From the NCBI GenBank assembly GCA_022819825.1, contig JAJEGM010000032.1, forward strand, positions 1-64,000: 64,000 nt of DNA. The letters are read 5' to 3'. Of the stretch, positions 51,091 through 59,254 are shown piece after piece. This DNA comes from Acidimicrobiia bacterium (lineage in GTDB: Bacteria > Actinomycetota > Acidimicrobiia > Acidimicrobiales > Bin134). The translations under genes were made by a program, and so were the position numbers. The notes beneath the pieces are model-generated. The model was not told the origin of the DNA. It did no database searches and was given only the letters and a program-made list of their open reading frames with translations. Position 1 is the stretch's first letter. Each line of letters starts with the position of its first letter.

Positions 51091-52272
51091 GTGGTTTCAG
51101 TGAGTCCGTGGCTGCTTGAAGACGGGGTGCTGCACCTGAACCACGGGTCGTTTGGGGCGACTCCGGCTTCTGTGCTGGAAGCGCAGGAGCGGGTGCGCCG
51201 GCGCATGGAGGCCAACCCCACCAGATATTTCGTTGGCGACGAATACCAGGGGGAGCTGGACTCGACCCGCCGGGTGGTGGCCGACTTTGTGGGGGCCGAT
51301 GAGGCGGGGCTGGTGTTCGTGAACAACGCCACCACCGGCGTGAACGCGGTGATGCGGTCGCTGGAGCCGAGCCTCTCGTCCGGCGATGAGATCCTGGTCA
51401 CCGACCACGAATACAACGCCTGTGTGAACGCGGCGGCGGTCTCGGCAGAGAGGACCGGTGCCCAAGTGGTCACCGCTCGGGCGCCGTTCCCGCTGGAGTC
51501 CTCCCAGCAGATAGTCGATGCCGTGCTCGGGGCCGTCACCGATCGCACCCGCGTCCTGCTGATCGACGCGGTGACCTCGGCCACGGGGCTGGTGATGCCG
51601 GTGGCCGAGCTCGCCTCCGCCTTAGAGCCCGATGTGGCGGTGCTGGTGGACGCAGCCCACGGTCCCGGCATGATCGACTTCGACGTTTCTGCTCTCGGCG
51701 TCTCCTATGTGACCGCCAACTGCCACAAGTGGATGTGCGCGGCCAAGGGAGCGGCGTTGCTCTGGGTTCGGGAGGACCGCCGCGAGGGGGTGTACCCCCC
51801 GGTTATCAGCCACGGCTACAACGGCGGCTGGCCATCGAGCAGCAGCGACTTCCATGCCCAGTTCGACTGGACGGGAACCCAGGACCCCAGCCCCTGGCTC
51901 ACGGTGCCCGACGCCCTGGACGCGGTGGCCGCCGTGCACCCCGACGGCTGGCCCGGGGTCCGAAAGGCCATTCGGGAGCTGTGCCTGACCGGTCGGGAAA
52001 TCCTGCTCGACGCCCTGGGGATCGATCCGCCAGCTCCAGAGGACATGATCGGGTCCATCGCCTCGGTGCCGGTCCCGCCCGCCGACCATTCAGGGTCAGA
52101 GATCTTCGACCCCCTCATGGACGCGCTGGCCGAAAAGCACAACATCCTGGTACCGGTTTTCGCCTGGCCCGACCCGCCCGAGCGCCTGCTGCGAATCTCC
52201 GCCCACCTCTACAACGAGGAATCCCACTACCGCACCCTGGCCGATGCCCTCCTCGCCGAGCTCAGCGCCTGA
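51091..52272 (+). CDS. Class V aminotransferase, isopenicillin N epimerase-like
   Basis: This 393-residue PLP enzyme has L-N-H-G-S-F-G near residue 16 (substrate-binding Asn and His), V-D-A-A-H-G near 188 (pyridoxal Asp) and the PLP lysine K213 in N-C-H-K-W-M. This combination is typical of the isopenicillin N epimerase/cysteine desulfurase-like branch. No beta-lactam genes are nearby, so the real role is probably amino acid or hercynylcysteine-type C-S chemistry; it cannot be fixed. Its stop lies one base before the converging small membrane gene. Confidence 0.87.
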   Translation: MVSVSPWLLEDGVLHLNHGSFGATPASVLEAQERVRRRMEANPTRYFVGDEYQGELDSTRRVVADFVGADEAGLVFVNNATTGVNAVMRSLEPSLSSGDEILVTDHEYNACVNAAAVSAERTGAQVVTARAPFPLESSQQIVDAVLGAVTDRTRVLLIDAVTSATGLVMPVAELASALEPDVAVLVDAAHGPGMIDFDVSALGVSYVTANCHKWMCAAKGAALLWVREDRREGVYPPVISHGYNGGWPSSSSDFHAQFDWTGTQDPSPWLTVPDALDAVAAVHPDGWPGVRKAIRELCLTGREILLDALGIDPPAPEDMIGSIASVPVPPADHSGSEIFDPLMDALAEKHNILVPVFAWPDPPERLLRISAHLYNEESHYRTLADALLAELSA

Positions 52273-52273
52273 C

Positions 52274-52543
52274 CTATCCCGGATAGATGAGCCACAAAAC
52301 TGACAGCACGACCCAGGTCGAGACCACCAGCCAATAGGTACCCGGTTGGTCGCGGCGGGTGACGCGCTGGACGAAGCTGCTCTCGCCGGTGACGAGATCA
52401 AATGCGGCCCAGGCCAAGAACAGCAGGGCAAAGAGCCAGATCTGGTTGGATAGCGAAAAGGCCCACACCGCGGCCACCGCAGTCCATGTCGGCCACAACC
52501 GCAAAGATCGGGTTTGAGTTGGTCGTGCAGGATTTGAGATCAC
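52274..52543 (-). CDS. Small membrane protein coupled to the Rieske oxygenase
   Basis: This 89-residue protein has two or three hydrophobic segments (T-A-V-A-A-V-W-A-F near residue 20, I-W-L-F-A-L-L-F-L-A-W near 35, L-V-V-S-T-W-V-V-L-S near 72). The ATG overlaps the Rieske gene stop (ATGA), so it is made together with that enzyme. It is possibly a membrane anchor or electron-transfer helper, but nothing in its sequence shows a cofactor site. Confidence 0.7.
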   Translation of the reverse strand: MISNPARPTQTRSLRLWPTWTAVAAVWAFSLSNQIWLFALLFLAWAAFDLVTGESSFVQRVTRRDQPGTYWLVVSTWVVLSVLWLIYPG

Positions 52544-53637
52544 CGGATTTCCTCAGTGTGGACTGCGGGCGGCTCGATGCCGTTGATCCGCCAATTGAGG
52601 TAATGGCCGAAGTCGGCGACTATCCGCTCCATGGGAACGAGATGTCCGGGTTCGAAGTCCCCGATGGCACCACGCTGTCCTCTCTCGCAGATGGCTTTGT
52701 CCTCGGGGAGGAAGTCCGGCAGCGAGTAAGCCGCCGCGCTGCTGGCCAATTGACTGGCCCAGCGCCTGAACCGACCGCTAGTGCGGGCGCTGGGGGATGA
52801 GGCAAAGGCCCCACCAGTTCGGATGGTGCAGCGTTCGGCACCGATCGGGTGGGCTGTCTGCCAGTAGAAGCCGCCGGAGTTGAACACGCCCACGAAGTTG
52901 GGCGGCAGGCTGATCAGGAGGTAGTCGTCCTGGCTTTCCGCCTTGCCGCCAGTGGCGGTGGCCCTGGCCGAGCCTGCGATGTAGTAGGCGTCCCTCGTCG
53001 GCGTGTAGGGCTCGAGCGTCTTGGGGTGGACTTGGAACAAGTGGTAGCTCTCCATTGCGTTCACGATTGCCAGCTTCCAATTGCAGTCCCACTCCTGTGT
53101 GTCCTGCTGATCGGAGCGGTGGACCATTTGGTCGATTCCGTGTGCGACCACGTGGGGCTCGATGGCCGCGAAACGCTCGGTTAGCGGCTCCACGTCAGGG
53201 TTGAGGCTCACGAACACCAAGCCGTGCCAAGACTCGACTCGATATTTCGGCAGGCAGTGTGCGGCCTTGTCGATGGCGTCGTTGGGCGCAAAGGGCACCG
53301 ACAACAGCCGACCGTCGTCGTTGTAAGTCCAAGCATGGTACGGACACTGGATTCGCTTGGCACTCGACGGCCGATCAACCAGCAAGGTTCCCCGATGAGC
53401 GCAGAGATTCGACATTGCCGCCAGTTCGCCTTGTTGATTGCGCCACAACAGGACTGGTTGGTTGCCGATGATGACCGGAAGCTGATCGCCTTCAGCGCCA
53501 ACATGATCCTCGGTGGTGACGAACACCCAATCTCCATGCCAAATGCCGTCCATCTCGGCCTGGAGGAACGAAGGATCCCGATAGGCGACGTTGGGCAGGG
53601 CACGGTGGGGGTCGAACGTCAGTGCGGCGGTACTCAC
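52540..53637 (-). CDS. Rieske non-heme iron oxygenase, alpha subunit
   Basis: This 365-residue protein has a Rieske [2Fe-2S] site, C79-x-H81 and C98-x2-H101 (C-P-Y-H), and a catalytic domain with the iron-binding helix N-A-M-E-S-Y-H-L-F-Q-V-H. It has alpha-subunit size; no beta subunit, ferredoxin or reductase is adjacent. The substrate is unknown. The GTG start at 53637 lies 7 bases after TACATT; the longer open frame upstream is rejected. The small membrane protein is translationally coupled to it. Confidence 0.88.
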   Translation of the reverse strand: MSTAALTFDPHRALPNVAYRDPSFLQAEMDGIWHGDWVFVTTEDHVGAEGDQLPVIIGNQPVLLWRNQQGELAAMSNLCAHRGTLLVDRPSSAKRIQCPYHAWTYNDDGRLLSVPFAPNDAIDKAAHCLPKYRVESWHGLVFVSLNPDVEPLTERFAAIEPHVVAHGIDQMVHRSDQQDTQEWDCNWKLAIVNAMESYHLFQVHPKTLEPYTPTRDAYYIAGSARATATGGKAESQDDYLLISLPPNFVGVFNSGGFYWQTAHPIGAERCTIRTGGAFASSPSARTSGRFRRWASQLASSAAAYSLPDFLPEDKAICERGQRGAIGDFEPGHLVPMERIVADFGHYLNWRINGIEPPAVHTEEIR

Positions 53638-53644
53638 AAGGGGC

Positions 53645-53650
53645 AATGTA
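53645..53650 (-). promoter_or_regulatory. Leaderless -10 element for the Rieske oxygenase gene
   Basis: On the minus strand TACATT ends 7 bases before the GTG at 53637. The site sits in the 44-base gap after the queuosine salvage gene. Confidence 0.55.
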
Positions 53651-53681
53651 GCGGTCAGCGCTCGATGATGAACTTGGGTGG

Positions 53682-54683
53682 TTAGTACATGATGGTGCGG
53701 GTTAGGTGGTGGGGCCAGAAGGTGGCGTGGTACGCCTTCCAGAGCCGGAAGTCCACCCGGGGGACTACGAGTGCCGCCGACGGTGGGCGGATCTGGTTGA
53801 TGGCGTCGGTGAGCAGGGCGGTGGCGTAGAGAGTGTGGGCTCGGATCTCCACTTCTTCTGGGCTGTCCGCAGCGATCAGGGTGCCTCTGTTGATGGCAGC
53901 TTCCAGCTCTGGGGTGTAGGACAAGATGCCCATCAGCCGCAGGGCGACGGGGACGATGTAGTCGGCGAAGGCGGTCATCCGATCCAGATCGGCGACCGCG
54001 AAGGCACCTTCGCCGGCCAGCGCCATGTGCAGTTGCCACAGCCAGAGCTGGGCCAGCTTGTGCAAATGCACCTCGTGGCCATCGTGGGTGCTGATGTCGT
54101 TGAACCGGGGGAACTCGGCCACGAGCCGCTCCAACAGACCGTTGCCCGCGGCGTACATGGCGGGCGCACAGTCGGCGACGAACCGATGGGCAGCACCGCC
54201 ATAGCGCTCGGCCAAGACTTGGCCCGCAGCGTTGAGGATCTCGACCCGCTCATCGAGCATGGGGAGCTCGATGTTCCCGGTGAACACCCGGCTTAGTTCG
54301 GCTCGGCTGATCTCGGCCAGGTAGGCGCCGTCGGTCAGCGGCACGCCATCGTCCAACGCCTGGGCGACGCAGGCGAACATGCCCTCGCTATCCGACCAGG
54401 TGCGACCCCCATATTCGGCGGCGAACTTCACCCCGGAGTCGAAGTCGGTGAAGGCGAAGTTCATTACCGCATAGAAGAACGAGACGTCGATGATCTCCGC
54501 CGGGTCGGTCCGGTCGCTGATTGCTCCGTCGACCGGGCCGGATGGAAAGGCGAACTCCTCGTAGGCCATCCATGAGGCCACCTGCTCGACGGCCTCGACC
54601 GATGTGCGAACGTGTCGGGAGCGCTCGACCACCCCGCGTACCGACCGCAGAACCGGCGAGGACCACACTGGGGATTCATGCAC
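53682..54683 (-). CDS. Queuosine salvage protein (queuosine 5'-phosphate hydrolase-like, DUF2419)
   Basis: This 333-residue protein matches the Qng1/DUF2419 family, which frees queuine from queuosine nucleotides so it can be reused for tRNA. Typical segments are V-R-G-V-V-E-R-S-R-H-V near the start, G-I-L-S-Y-T-P-E-L and S-P-E-E-V-E-I-R-A near the C-terminus, and the closing H-H-L-T-R-T-I-M-Y. The start is placed at GTG 54683 because AGGAG lies about 7 bases upstream and homology begins there. It is divergent from pgeF. No queuine tRNA transferase gene is in the window. Confidence 0.85.
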   Translation of the reverse strand: MHESPVWSSPVLRSVRGVVERSRHVRTSVEAVEQVASWMAYEEFAFPSGPVDGAISDRTDPAEIIDVSFFYAVMNFAFTDFDSGVKFAAEYGGRTWSDSEGMFACVAQALDDGVPLTDGAYLAEISRAELSRVFTGNIELPMLDERVEILNAAGQVLAERYGGAAHRFVADCAPAMYAAGNGLLERLVAEFPRFNDISTHDGHEVHLHKLAQLWLWQLHMALAGEGAFAVADLDRMTAFADYIVPVALRLMGILSYTPELEAAINRGTLIAADSPEEVEIRAHTLYATALLTDAINQIRPPSAALVVPRVDFRLWKAYHATFWPHHLTRTIMY

Positions 54684-54747
54684 GATCTTCTCCTGGACGA
54701 ACACCACTTGCCGTACGATTTTGACTGGTTCGGCGTGAGGAACACGA

Positions 54748-55527
54748 ATGGATGCAATCCGGTTTAGCTTCGACGGGCCCCAGGCGTTGGCTGCGGTTAC
54801 GGTCCGTGACGGTGGGGTGAGTACGGGTGAGCTGGCCAGCCTGAACTTGAGTTTTGAGGTGGGGGACGACGTGGCGCGCGTTGTCGCCAACCGCAAGGTC
54901 GCGGGCGACAGCCTCGGCTTCGATTTCCGGGACTTGGTGGTGCCCCGTCAGGTGCACGGGGTTCGGGTCAAAGTCGTTGGCGAGCAGGACAGGGGCCGGG
55001 GGGCCGACTCGGCGGAACTAGGGGTGGCCGCTTGCGATGCGCTGGTAACCAGCACGCCGAATCTCCCGATGGCCGTCTTGGTGGCCGACTGCGCGCCGGT
55101 AGTGCTCTACGACTCGGCACAGCTGGCAATCGGCGTCGTGCACGTGGGATGGCGCGGGGCAATTGGTCGCATTGCCCAGAAGGCAGTGGAGACCATGGCT
55201 CGGGAGTTCGGCAGTCGACCACGGGATATCCAGGCTGGAATCGGTCCGTGCCTGCAACCGCTTTCCCTCGAGGTCTCAATGAATGAGGCCATGCAGGCCG
55301 AAGGGGAGTTCCACCAGCAACCGGCGGTTCTCTACGACGTGGGAGACAAGCCGCATCTGGACATCCCGTTCATGGTCAAACAGCAGCTGCTCGATGCCGG
55401 TGTGTGGCTCAAGAACATTGAAGACTGTCGGATGGACACGCTGGACGCCCGGCGATTCTTCACCCATCGCGGTCAGTCCGGCAGAGCGGGACGGTGCATG
55501 GGTGTCGCCATGCTGCGGTCGGTGTAG
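54748..55527 (+). CDS. pgeF: Laccase-domain protein PgeF (YfiH family)
   Basis: This 259-residue protein of the YfiH/PgeF family has metal-site motifs V-P-R-Q-V-H-G (near residue 69), L-V-A-D-C-A-P-V (near 112) and V-V-H-V-G-W-R-G (near 131). Members act as peptidoglycan-editing factors and as purine nucleoside-cleaving enzymes; older laccase labels are probably misleading. A GAGGA Shine-Dalgarno sequence precedes the ATG. It is usually found next to ftsZ, but here stands apart from division genes. Confidence 0.88.
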   Translation: MDAIRFSFDGPQALAAVTVRDGGVSTGELASLNLSFEVGDDVARVVANRKVAGDSLGFDFRDLVVPRQVHGVRVKVVGEQDRGRGADSAELGVAACDALVTSTPNLPMAVLVADCAPVVLYDSAQLAIGVVHVGWRGAIGRIAQKAVETMAREFGSRPRDIQAGIGPCLQPLSLEVSMNEAMQAEGEFHQQPAVLYDVGDKPHLDIPFMVKQQLLDAGVWLKNIEDCRMDTLDARRFFTHRGQSGRAGRCMGVAMLRSV

Positions 55528-55538
55528 GTGGCTGATCC

Positions 55539-56930
55539 TCAGTCAGGGATGAGGACGCCGGGGTTCATGAGGTTTTGGGGGTCGAGGGCCTGTTTGACGG
55601 CTCGCAGGACGCCGATGCCGGCGTCGCCGTGCTCGTCGGCCATCCAGGGGCGGCGGACGCGGCCGATACCGTGGTGGTGGGCGATTCCGGCACCGCAGTC
55701 GACAGCCGCCCCCATGGCGGCGGTCCAGCAGGCGTCGTAGACCGACTGGTACTCGTCGGGATCAGACGGCTGGGCGGCGAAGGTGAAGTAGAGGTTGGCC
55801 CCGGACTGGTAGGCATGCGAGGTGTGGGCCGTGGCCGCGATCACCGTGGGCACCGCGCTGATGGCCTCGACGACTTCGGTGTAGAGCCGGGCGAGGTGGC
55901 GCCACCCGGTGGCCACCTCGATGGTGTCGGCAACCAGGCCCTGCTCGAATAGCTCGGTCCAGGTCGGCACGGTGTTGCGGTGCTCGAACCAGTGGTCCAC
56001 CGCACCGGGATCAGCCGGCTCTCCACCACCCGTTCGGCACAGCTCGGCTACTGCGGTGGCCTCCAGCGCGGCGTGTCCTGTCGGTCCCTCGTGCAAGAAG
56101 ATGGCCGCGCAGCGGCCTTTGGGCACGTGGTCGCGGAAGTGGCGGCGTGTCTCGCCCGCGTCGTAGAGGCGCACCACCGGGGGTCGCCAACCGGGCACGA
56201 TCACGCTGCGCACCGCGTCGATTCCCGCGCTCATGTCCTCGAAGTGGAACGCCTGGCGCACTCCCGGCTCGGGGAGCGGGCGGAGCGAGAAGGTGACCTC
56301 GGTGATGATTCCGAGCGTGCCCTCGCTTCCCAACAGAAGCTGGCGCAGATCGGGGCCGGCCGACGCTCGGGGAGTGGGCCGCGACCGATAGATCGACCCA
56401 TCAGGCAACACAGCTTCCACCGAGTAGACGATGTCCTCGATGTTGCCGTAGGCGGTGGAGTACTGGCCCGACGCCCGGGTGGCCACCCACCCGCCCACCG
56501 AGGAAACCTCGATCGACTGGGGCCAGTGACCGATGGTGAAGCCGTTCTCCCGCACCCGGTTCTCGGCGTCGATCCCCATCGCACCTGCTCCGAACGCCGC
56601 CAGGCCGTCCACCGGGTCGAGCCACCGCAGCCCGGTCAAGCGCTCGGTGCTAATCACCACCGAGTCGGGGGAGGCCAACACTCCGCCCACACAGCCCGAT
56701 CCGGCGCCCCGGGGAATCATGGGTACCCCGTGGGTCTGGCACAACTGCACGGTCGCAGCCACTTGTTCAGCTGTCGACGGCATCGCCACTGCCTTGGGCA
56801 AATGCAACTGCCCCTGCCACTGGTCGAATTCGGAGCGGGGCCAGGTGTCGCGGGCTCGATTTCTGCGGGCATCGTCGTCGAGAAGGAGTCCGTCGCCCAG
56901 CAGTTCAGCGAGCTCGTCGATCAGCGTCAT
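55539..56930 (-). CDS. FAD-linked oxidase, alkyl-DHAP synthase-like
   Basis: This 463-residue flavoprotein has a PCMH-type FAD domain (P-R-G-A-G-S-G near residue 75; S-V-G-G-W-V-A-T near 145) and, near the C-terminus, the A-H-H-H-G-I-G motif typical of alkyldihydroxyacetonephosphate synthases. Related glycolate/lactate oxidases share the fold, so ether-lipid synthesis is possible but not certain. AAGGGAG precedes the ATG at 56930, chosen over ATG 56966. It converges on pgeF with an 11-base gap. Confidence 0.85.
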   Translation of the reverse strand: MTLIDELAELLGDGLLLDDDARRNRARDTWPRSEFDQWQGQLHLPKAVAMPSTAEQVAATVQLCQTHGVPMIPRGAGSGCVGGVLASPDSVVISTERLTGLRWLDPVDGLAAFGAGAMGIDAENRVRENGFTIGHWPQSIEVSSVGGWVATRASGQYSTAYGNIEDIVYSVEAVLPDGSIYRSRPTPRASAGPDLRQLLLGSEGTLGIITEVTFSLRPLPEPGVRQAFHFEDMSAGIDAVRSVIVPGWRPPVVRLYDAGETRRHFRDHVPKGRCAAIFLHEGPTGHAALEATAVAELCRTGGGEPADPGAVDHWFEHRNTVPTWTELFEQGLVADTIEVATGWRHLARLYTEVVEAISAVPTVIAATAHTSHAYQSGANLYFTFAAQPSDPDEYQSVYDACWTAAMGAAVDCGAGIAHHHGIGRVRRPWMADEHGDAGIGVLRAVKQALDPQNLMNPGVLIPD

Positions 56931-57009
56931 CAGGCATCTCCCTTGAATTGTCGACTGATCAGCCAAAGCGGCATCGGCTCAAATCGGATGATGCCAGACA
57001 GCGATGTTC

Positions 57010-57570
57010 CTACCAGTTCTTCCAGTAGCGGGAAGGAATGGGGCCGGCTTGGTCTTGGTACTTGGAGCCGGCCTCGGAAGAGCCGTAGGGGTTCTCGGCG
57101 GGGGTGGTCATGCGGATGAAGGAGATCTGGCCGATCTTCATCCCGGCGTACAGGGTGATGGGCAGGGTGGCCACGTTGGACAGCTCCAAGGTGAGGCGGC
57201 CGTTCCACCCGGCGTCCACAAACCCGGCGGTGGAGTGGATCAAAAGTCCGAGGCGGCCCAGCGACGACTTGCCCTCCAGCCGGGCCACCAGATCGTCGGG
57301 AATCCGCACTCGCTCCAGGGTGGAGCCCAGCACGAACTCGCCGGGGTGGAGGATGAACACCCCGTCGGATTCGATCTCCACCGGCTCGGTGAGGGTATCC
57401 ATGTTCTTCTTGACGTCGATCAGCCCCTCGGTGTGGTTGCGGAACACTCGGAAATGCCGGTCGATGCGCAGGTCGACCGACGAGGGCTGGATGGCGCCGT
57501 CGGCCAGCGGCTCGATCTCGATACGGCCCGCCTCCAGTTCCTTGCGGATGGATACGTCGGAGAGGATCAC
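57010..57570 (-). CDS. dcd: dCTP deaminase
   Basis: This 186-residue enzyme has the Dcd signature: Q-P-S-S-V-D-L-R near residue 28, G-K-S-S-L-G-R (S102, S103, R106) and H-S-T-A-G-F-V-D-A-G-W-N-G with catalytic E129 in L-T-L-E-L-S-N. It makes dUTP, or dUMP directly if bifunctional as in mycobacteria. Its ATG overlaps the stop of the HD gene by ATGA, so the two are made together. Confidence 0.95.
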   Translation of the reverse strand: MILSDVSIRKELEAGRIEIEPLADGAIQPSSVDLRIDRHFRVFRNHTEGLIDVKKNMDTLTEPVEIESDGVFILHPGEFVLGSTLERVRIPDDLVARLEGKSSLGRLGLLIHSTAGFVDAGWNGRLTLELSNVATLPITLYAGMKIGQISFIRMTTPAENPYGSSEAGSKYQDQAGPIPSRYWKNW

Positions 57571-58121
57571 GCTTTGGGGGCGAAGAAGCTGCGAACCAGC
57601 GGCTCGTAGTGCTCAAGCGGTGGCGTGGGGTAGGAGGGGTCGAACGCAGGCATGTCGTACTCGGCGCAGAACTCGGCGCAGCGGTCGTAGTGGGGGTGGT
57701 CGGTGTAGGCATCGCGGCTGTTGCGGTCCAGGCCTACGTGGTGCCAGAAGTAGTAGCCCTGGAAAACACCGTGCATCTGCACCATCCACAGATTGGCTTC
57801 CGATACGAACGGCTTGAGGATGGCCGCGGCCAGATCGGGGTGGTTGTGGGGGGTGAGCAGGTCGCCGATGTCGTGGACTAGCGCGCACACCAGATATTCG
57901 TCGTCCCGCCCGGCCTTCTCGGCCCGGTGAGCGGTCTGGATGCTGTGGGTCAGCCGGTCGACGGCGAACCCTTGGGGGCCGGAGGCCAGATCCTGAAGCT
58001 CTCGCAACACCCGGTCGGCTATCCGCTCTTCGAGGTATTGGTGGGCTGGGACGCTTGCCGCCCAGTCCTCAGCAGTGGACTCGTCCATGCGGGTGAACGT
58101 GGCTTGAGTCAGCGTGGCCAT
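57567..58121 (-). CDS. HD-domain protein coupled to dcd
   Basis: This 184-residue protein has the HD metal site H59 (T-H-S-I-Q-T-A), H83-D84 (L-V-H-D-I-G-D), more histidines at 92-94 and 117 and H127-H128. H-S-I-Q-T-A and the H-G-V-F-Q-G-Y-Y-F segment resemble the PhnZ/MIOX-type mixed-valent diiron oxygenases more than nucleotide phosphohydrolases. Coupling to dcd by ATGA would instead suggest a nucleotide role. Which of the two is correct is open. The ATG lies 6 bases after TAGGCT on the minus strand. Confidence 0.75.
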   Translation of the reverse strand: MATLTQATFTRMDESTAEDWAASVPAHQYLEERIADRVLRELQDLASGPQGFAVDRLTHSIQTAHRAEKAGRDDEYLVCALVHDIGDLLTPHNHPDLAAAILKPFVSEANLWMVQMHGVFQGYYFWHHVGLDRNSRDAYTDHPHYDRCAEFCAEYDMPAFDPSYPTPPLEHYEPLVRSFFAPKA

Positions 58122-58127
58122 GCCCGA

Positions 58128-58133
58128 AGCCTA
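58128..58133 (-). promoter_or_regulatory. Leaderless -10 element for the HD-dcd pair
   Basis: On the minus strand TAGGCT ends 6 bases before the ATG at 58121. Confidence 0.55.
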
Positions 58134-58196
58134 CGACATGGATGTCACAACGACACCCCCGCAATTGGCCGTTTTGACCACTACATTGCAGGGCTG

Positions 58197-59132
58197 ATGC
58201 GAGCGGTGGTATTTGAGGATGGCCAGGCGACGATCGGCGAGGTAGACGACCCGGAACCAGGCCACCGGCAGCTGCTGGTGGCGGTTCGGGCCGCAGGACT
58301 GAACGGGGCCGACATAACCCAGGCCCGAGGCGGCTATCCCCCGCCGCCCGGTGCGCCGACCACCGGAGGGCTGGAGATGGCCGGCGAGGTGGTGGCCACC
58401 GGTCCGGGCTGCCAGCGGTACTCGGTGGGCGACCGGGTCATGGCGGTGGTCCAGGGTGGAGGCCAGGCTGAGCAGTGCGTAGTAGATGAGCAGTTGGCCT
58501 TGCCGGTGCCCGAGTCGATGGACTGGGAAGGCGCCGGGGGATTCCCCGAGGTCTTCGCCACCGCCCACGATGCCCTGTTCACCCAGGCCGGCCTGGCCTT
58601 GGGGGAGCGGGTGTGTATCCACGGCGCGGCCGGAGGGGTGGGCGTGGCCGCCGTGCAGCTCGCCTCGGCCGCCGGTGCCCAGGTGACCGCGACCGTGCGC
58701 AACCCCGGCTCTCGCGGCGCGGTGGCCGAACTGGGGGCACACGCCATCGACCCTGCGGACTTCATCGATACCGGCCCGTTCGACGTGATCCTCGAGCTGG
58801 TGGGCGCCCCCAACTGGCCCGCCAATCTGAAGGCCCTGGCCACCGAAGGGCGCATTGTGGTGATCGGCGTGGGCGCGGGGTCGGAGATCACGCTGAATCT
58901 GGCACTGCTCATGGTCAAGCGGCTCCGGCTCTTTGCCTCCACTTTGCGGCCCCGCCCCCTGGAGCAACGGGCCGCCGTCGCCCGGCAGGTGGAGCACCAT
59001 GTGCTCCCGTTGGTGGATTCGGGTCAAATCCAGGTGCCCATCACTAGGATCTTTCCCCTGGCTGAGGCAGCCGCCGCCTATGACTACTTCGCCACCCCGG
59101 GCAAGCTCGGCAAAGTGGTGCTCGTCGCCTAA
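58197..59132 (+). CDS. NADPH:quinone oxidoreductase-like MDR enzyme
   Basis: This 311-residue medium-chain dehydrogenase lacks zinc ligands, as in quinone oxidoreductases. It has the nucleotide-binding H-G-A-A-G-G-V-G-V-A-A-V-Q-L-A near residue 141 and G-R-I-V-V-I-G near 220. The long open frame upstream is a shadow of the HD gene; the ATG at 58197 begins the family's N-terminal strand. TACATT lies 9 bases upstream. The substrate is a quinone or activated alkene, not determinable. Confidence 0.9.
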   Translation: MRAVVFEDGQATIGEVDDPEPGHRQLLVAVRAAGLNGADITQARGGYPPPPGAPTTGGLEMAGEVVATGPGCQRYSVGDRVMAVVQGGGQAEQCVVDEQLALPVPESMDWEGAGGFPEVFATAHDALFTQAGLALGERVCIHGAAGGVGVAAVQLASAAGAQVTATVRNPGSRGAVAELGAHAIDPADFIDTGPFDVILELVGAPNWPANLKALATEGRIVVIGVGAGSEITLNLALLMVKRLRLFASTLRPRPLEQRAAVARQVEHHVLPLVDSGQIQVPITRIFPLAEAAAAYDYFATPGKLGKVVLVA

Positions 59133-59178
59133 CCGACAGGCACCGACTACGTCTGTTTGGCTAATGTGCCGAGCACCT

Positions 59179-59252
59179 GCGGGTGTAGTTCAGTGGTAGA
59201 ACCCCAGCTTCCCAAGCTGATGACGCGAGTTCGATTCTCGTCACCCGCTCCA
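59179..59252 (+). tRNA. tRNA-Gly (CCC)
   Basis: A 74-base sequence including encoded CCA folds as a cloverleaf: acceptor GCGGGTG/CACCCGC, anticodon loop T-T-C-C-C-A-A with anticodon CCC, and T arm GCGAG-TTCGATT-CTCGT with one G-T pair. TAATGT at 59162-59167 may be its -10 box. The next gene's ATG lies only 2 bases after the CCA. Confidence 0.94.
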
Positions 59253-59254
59253 CG

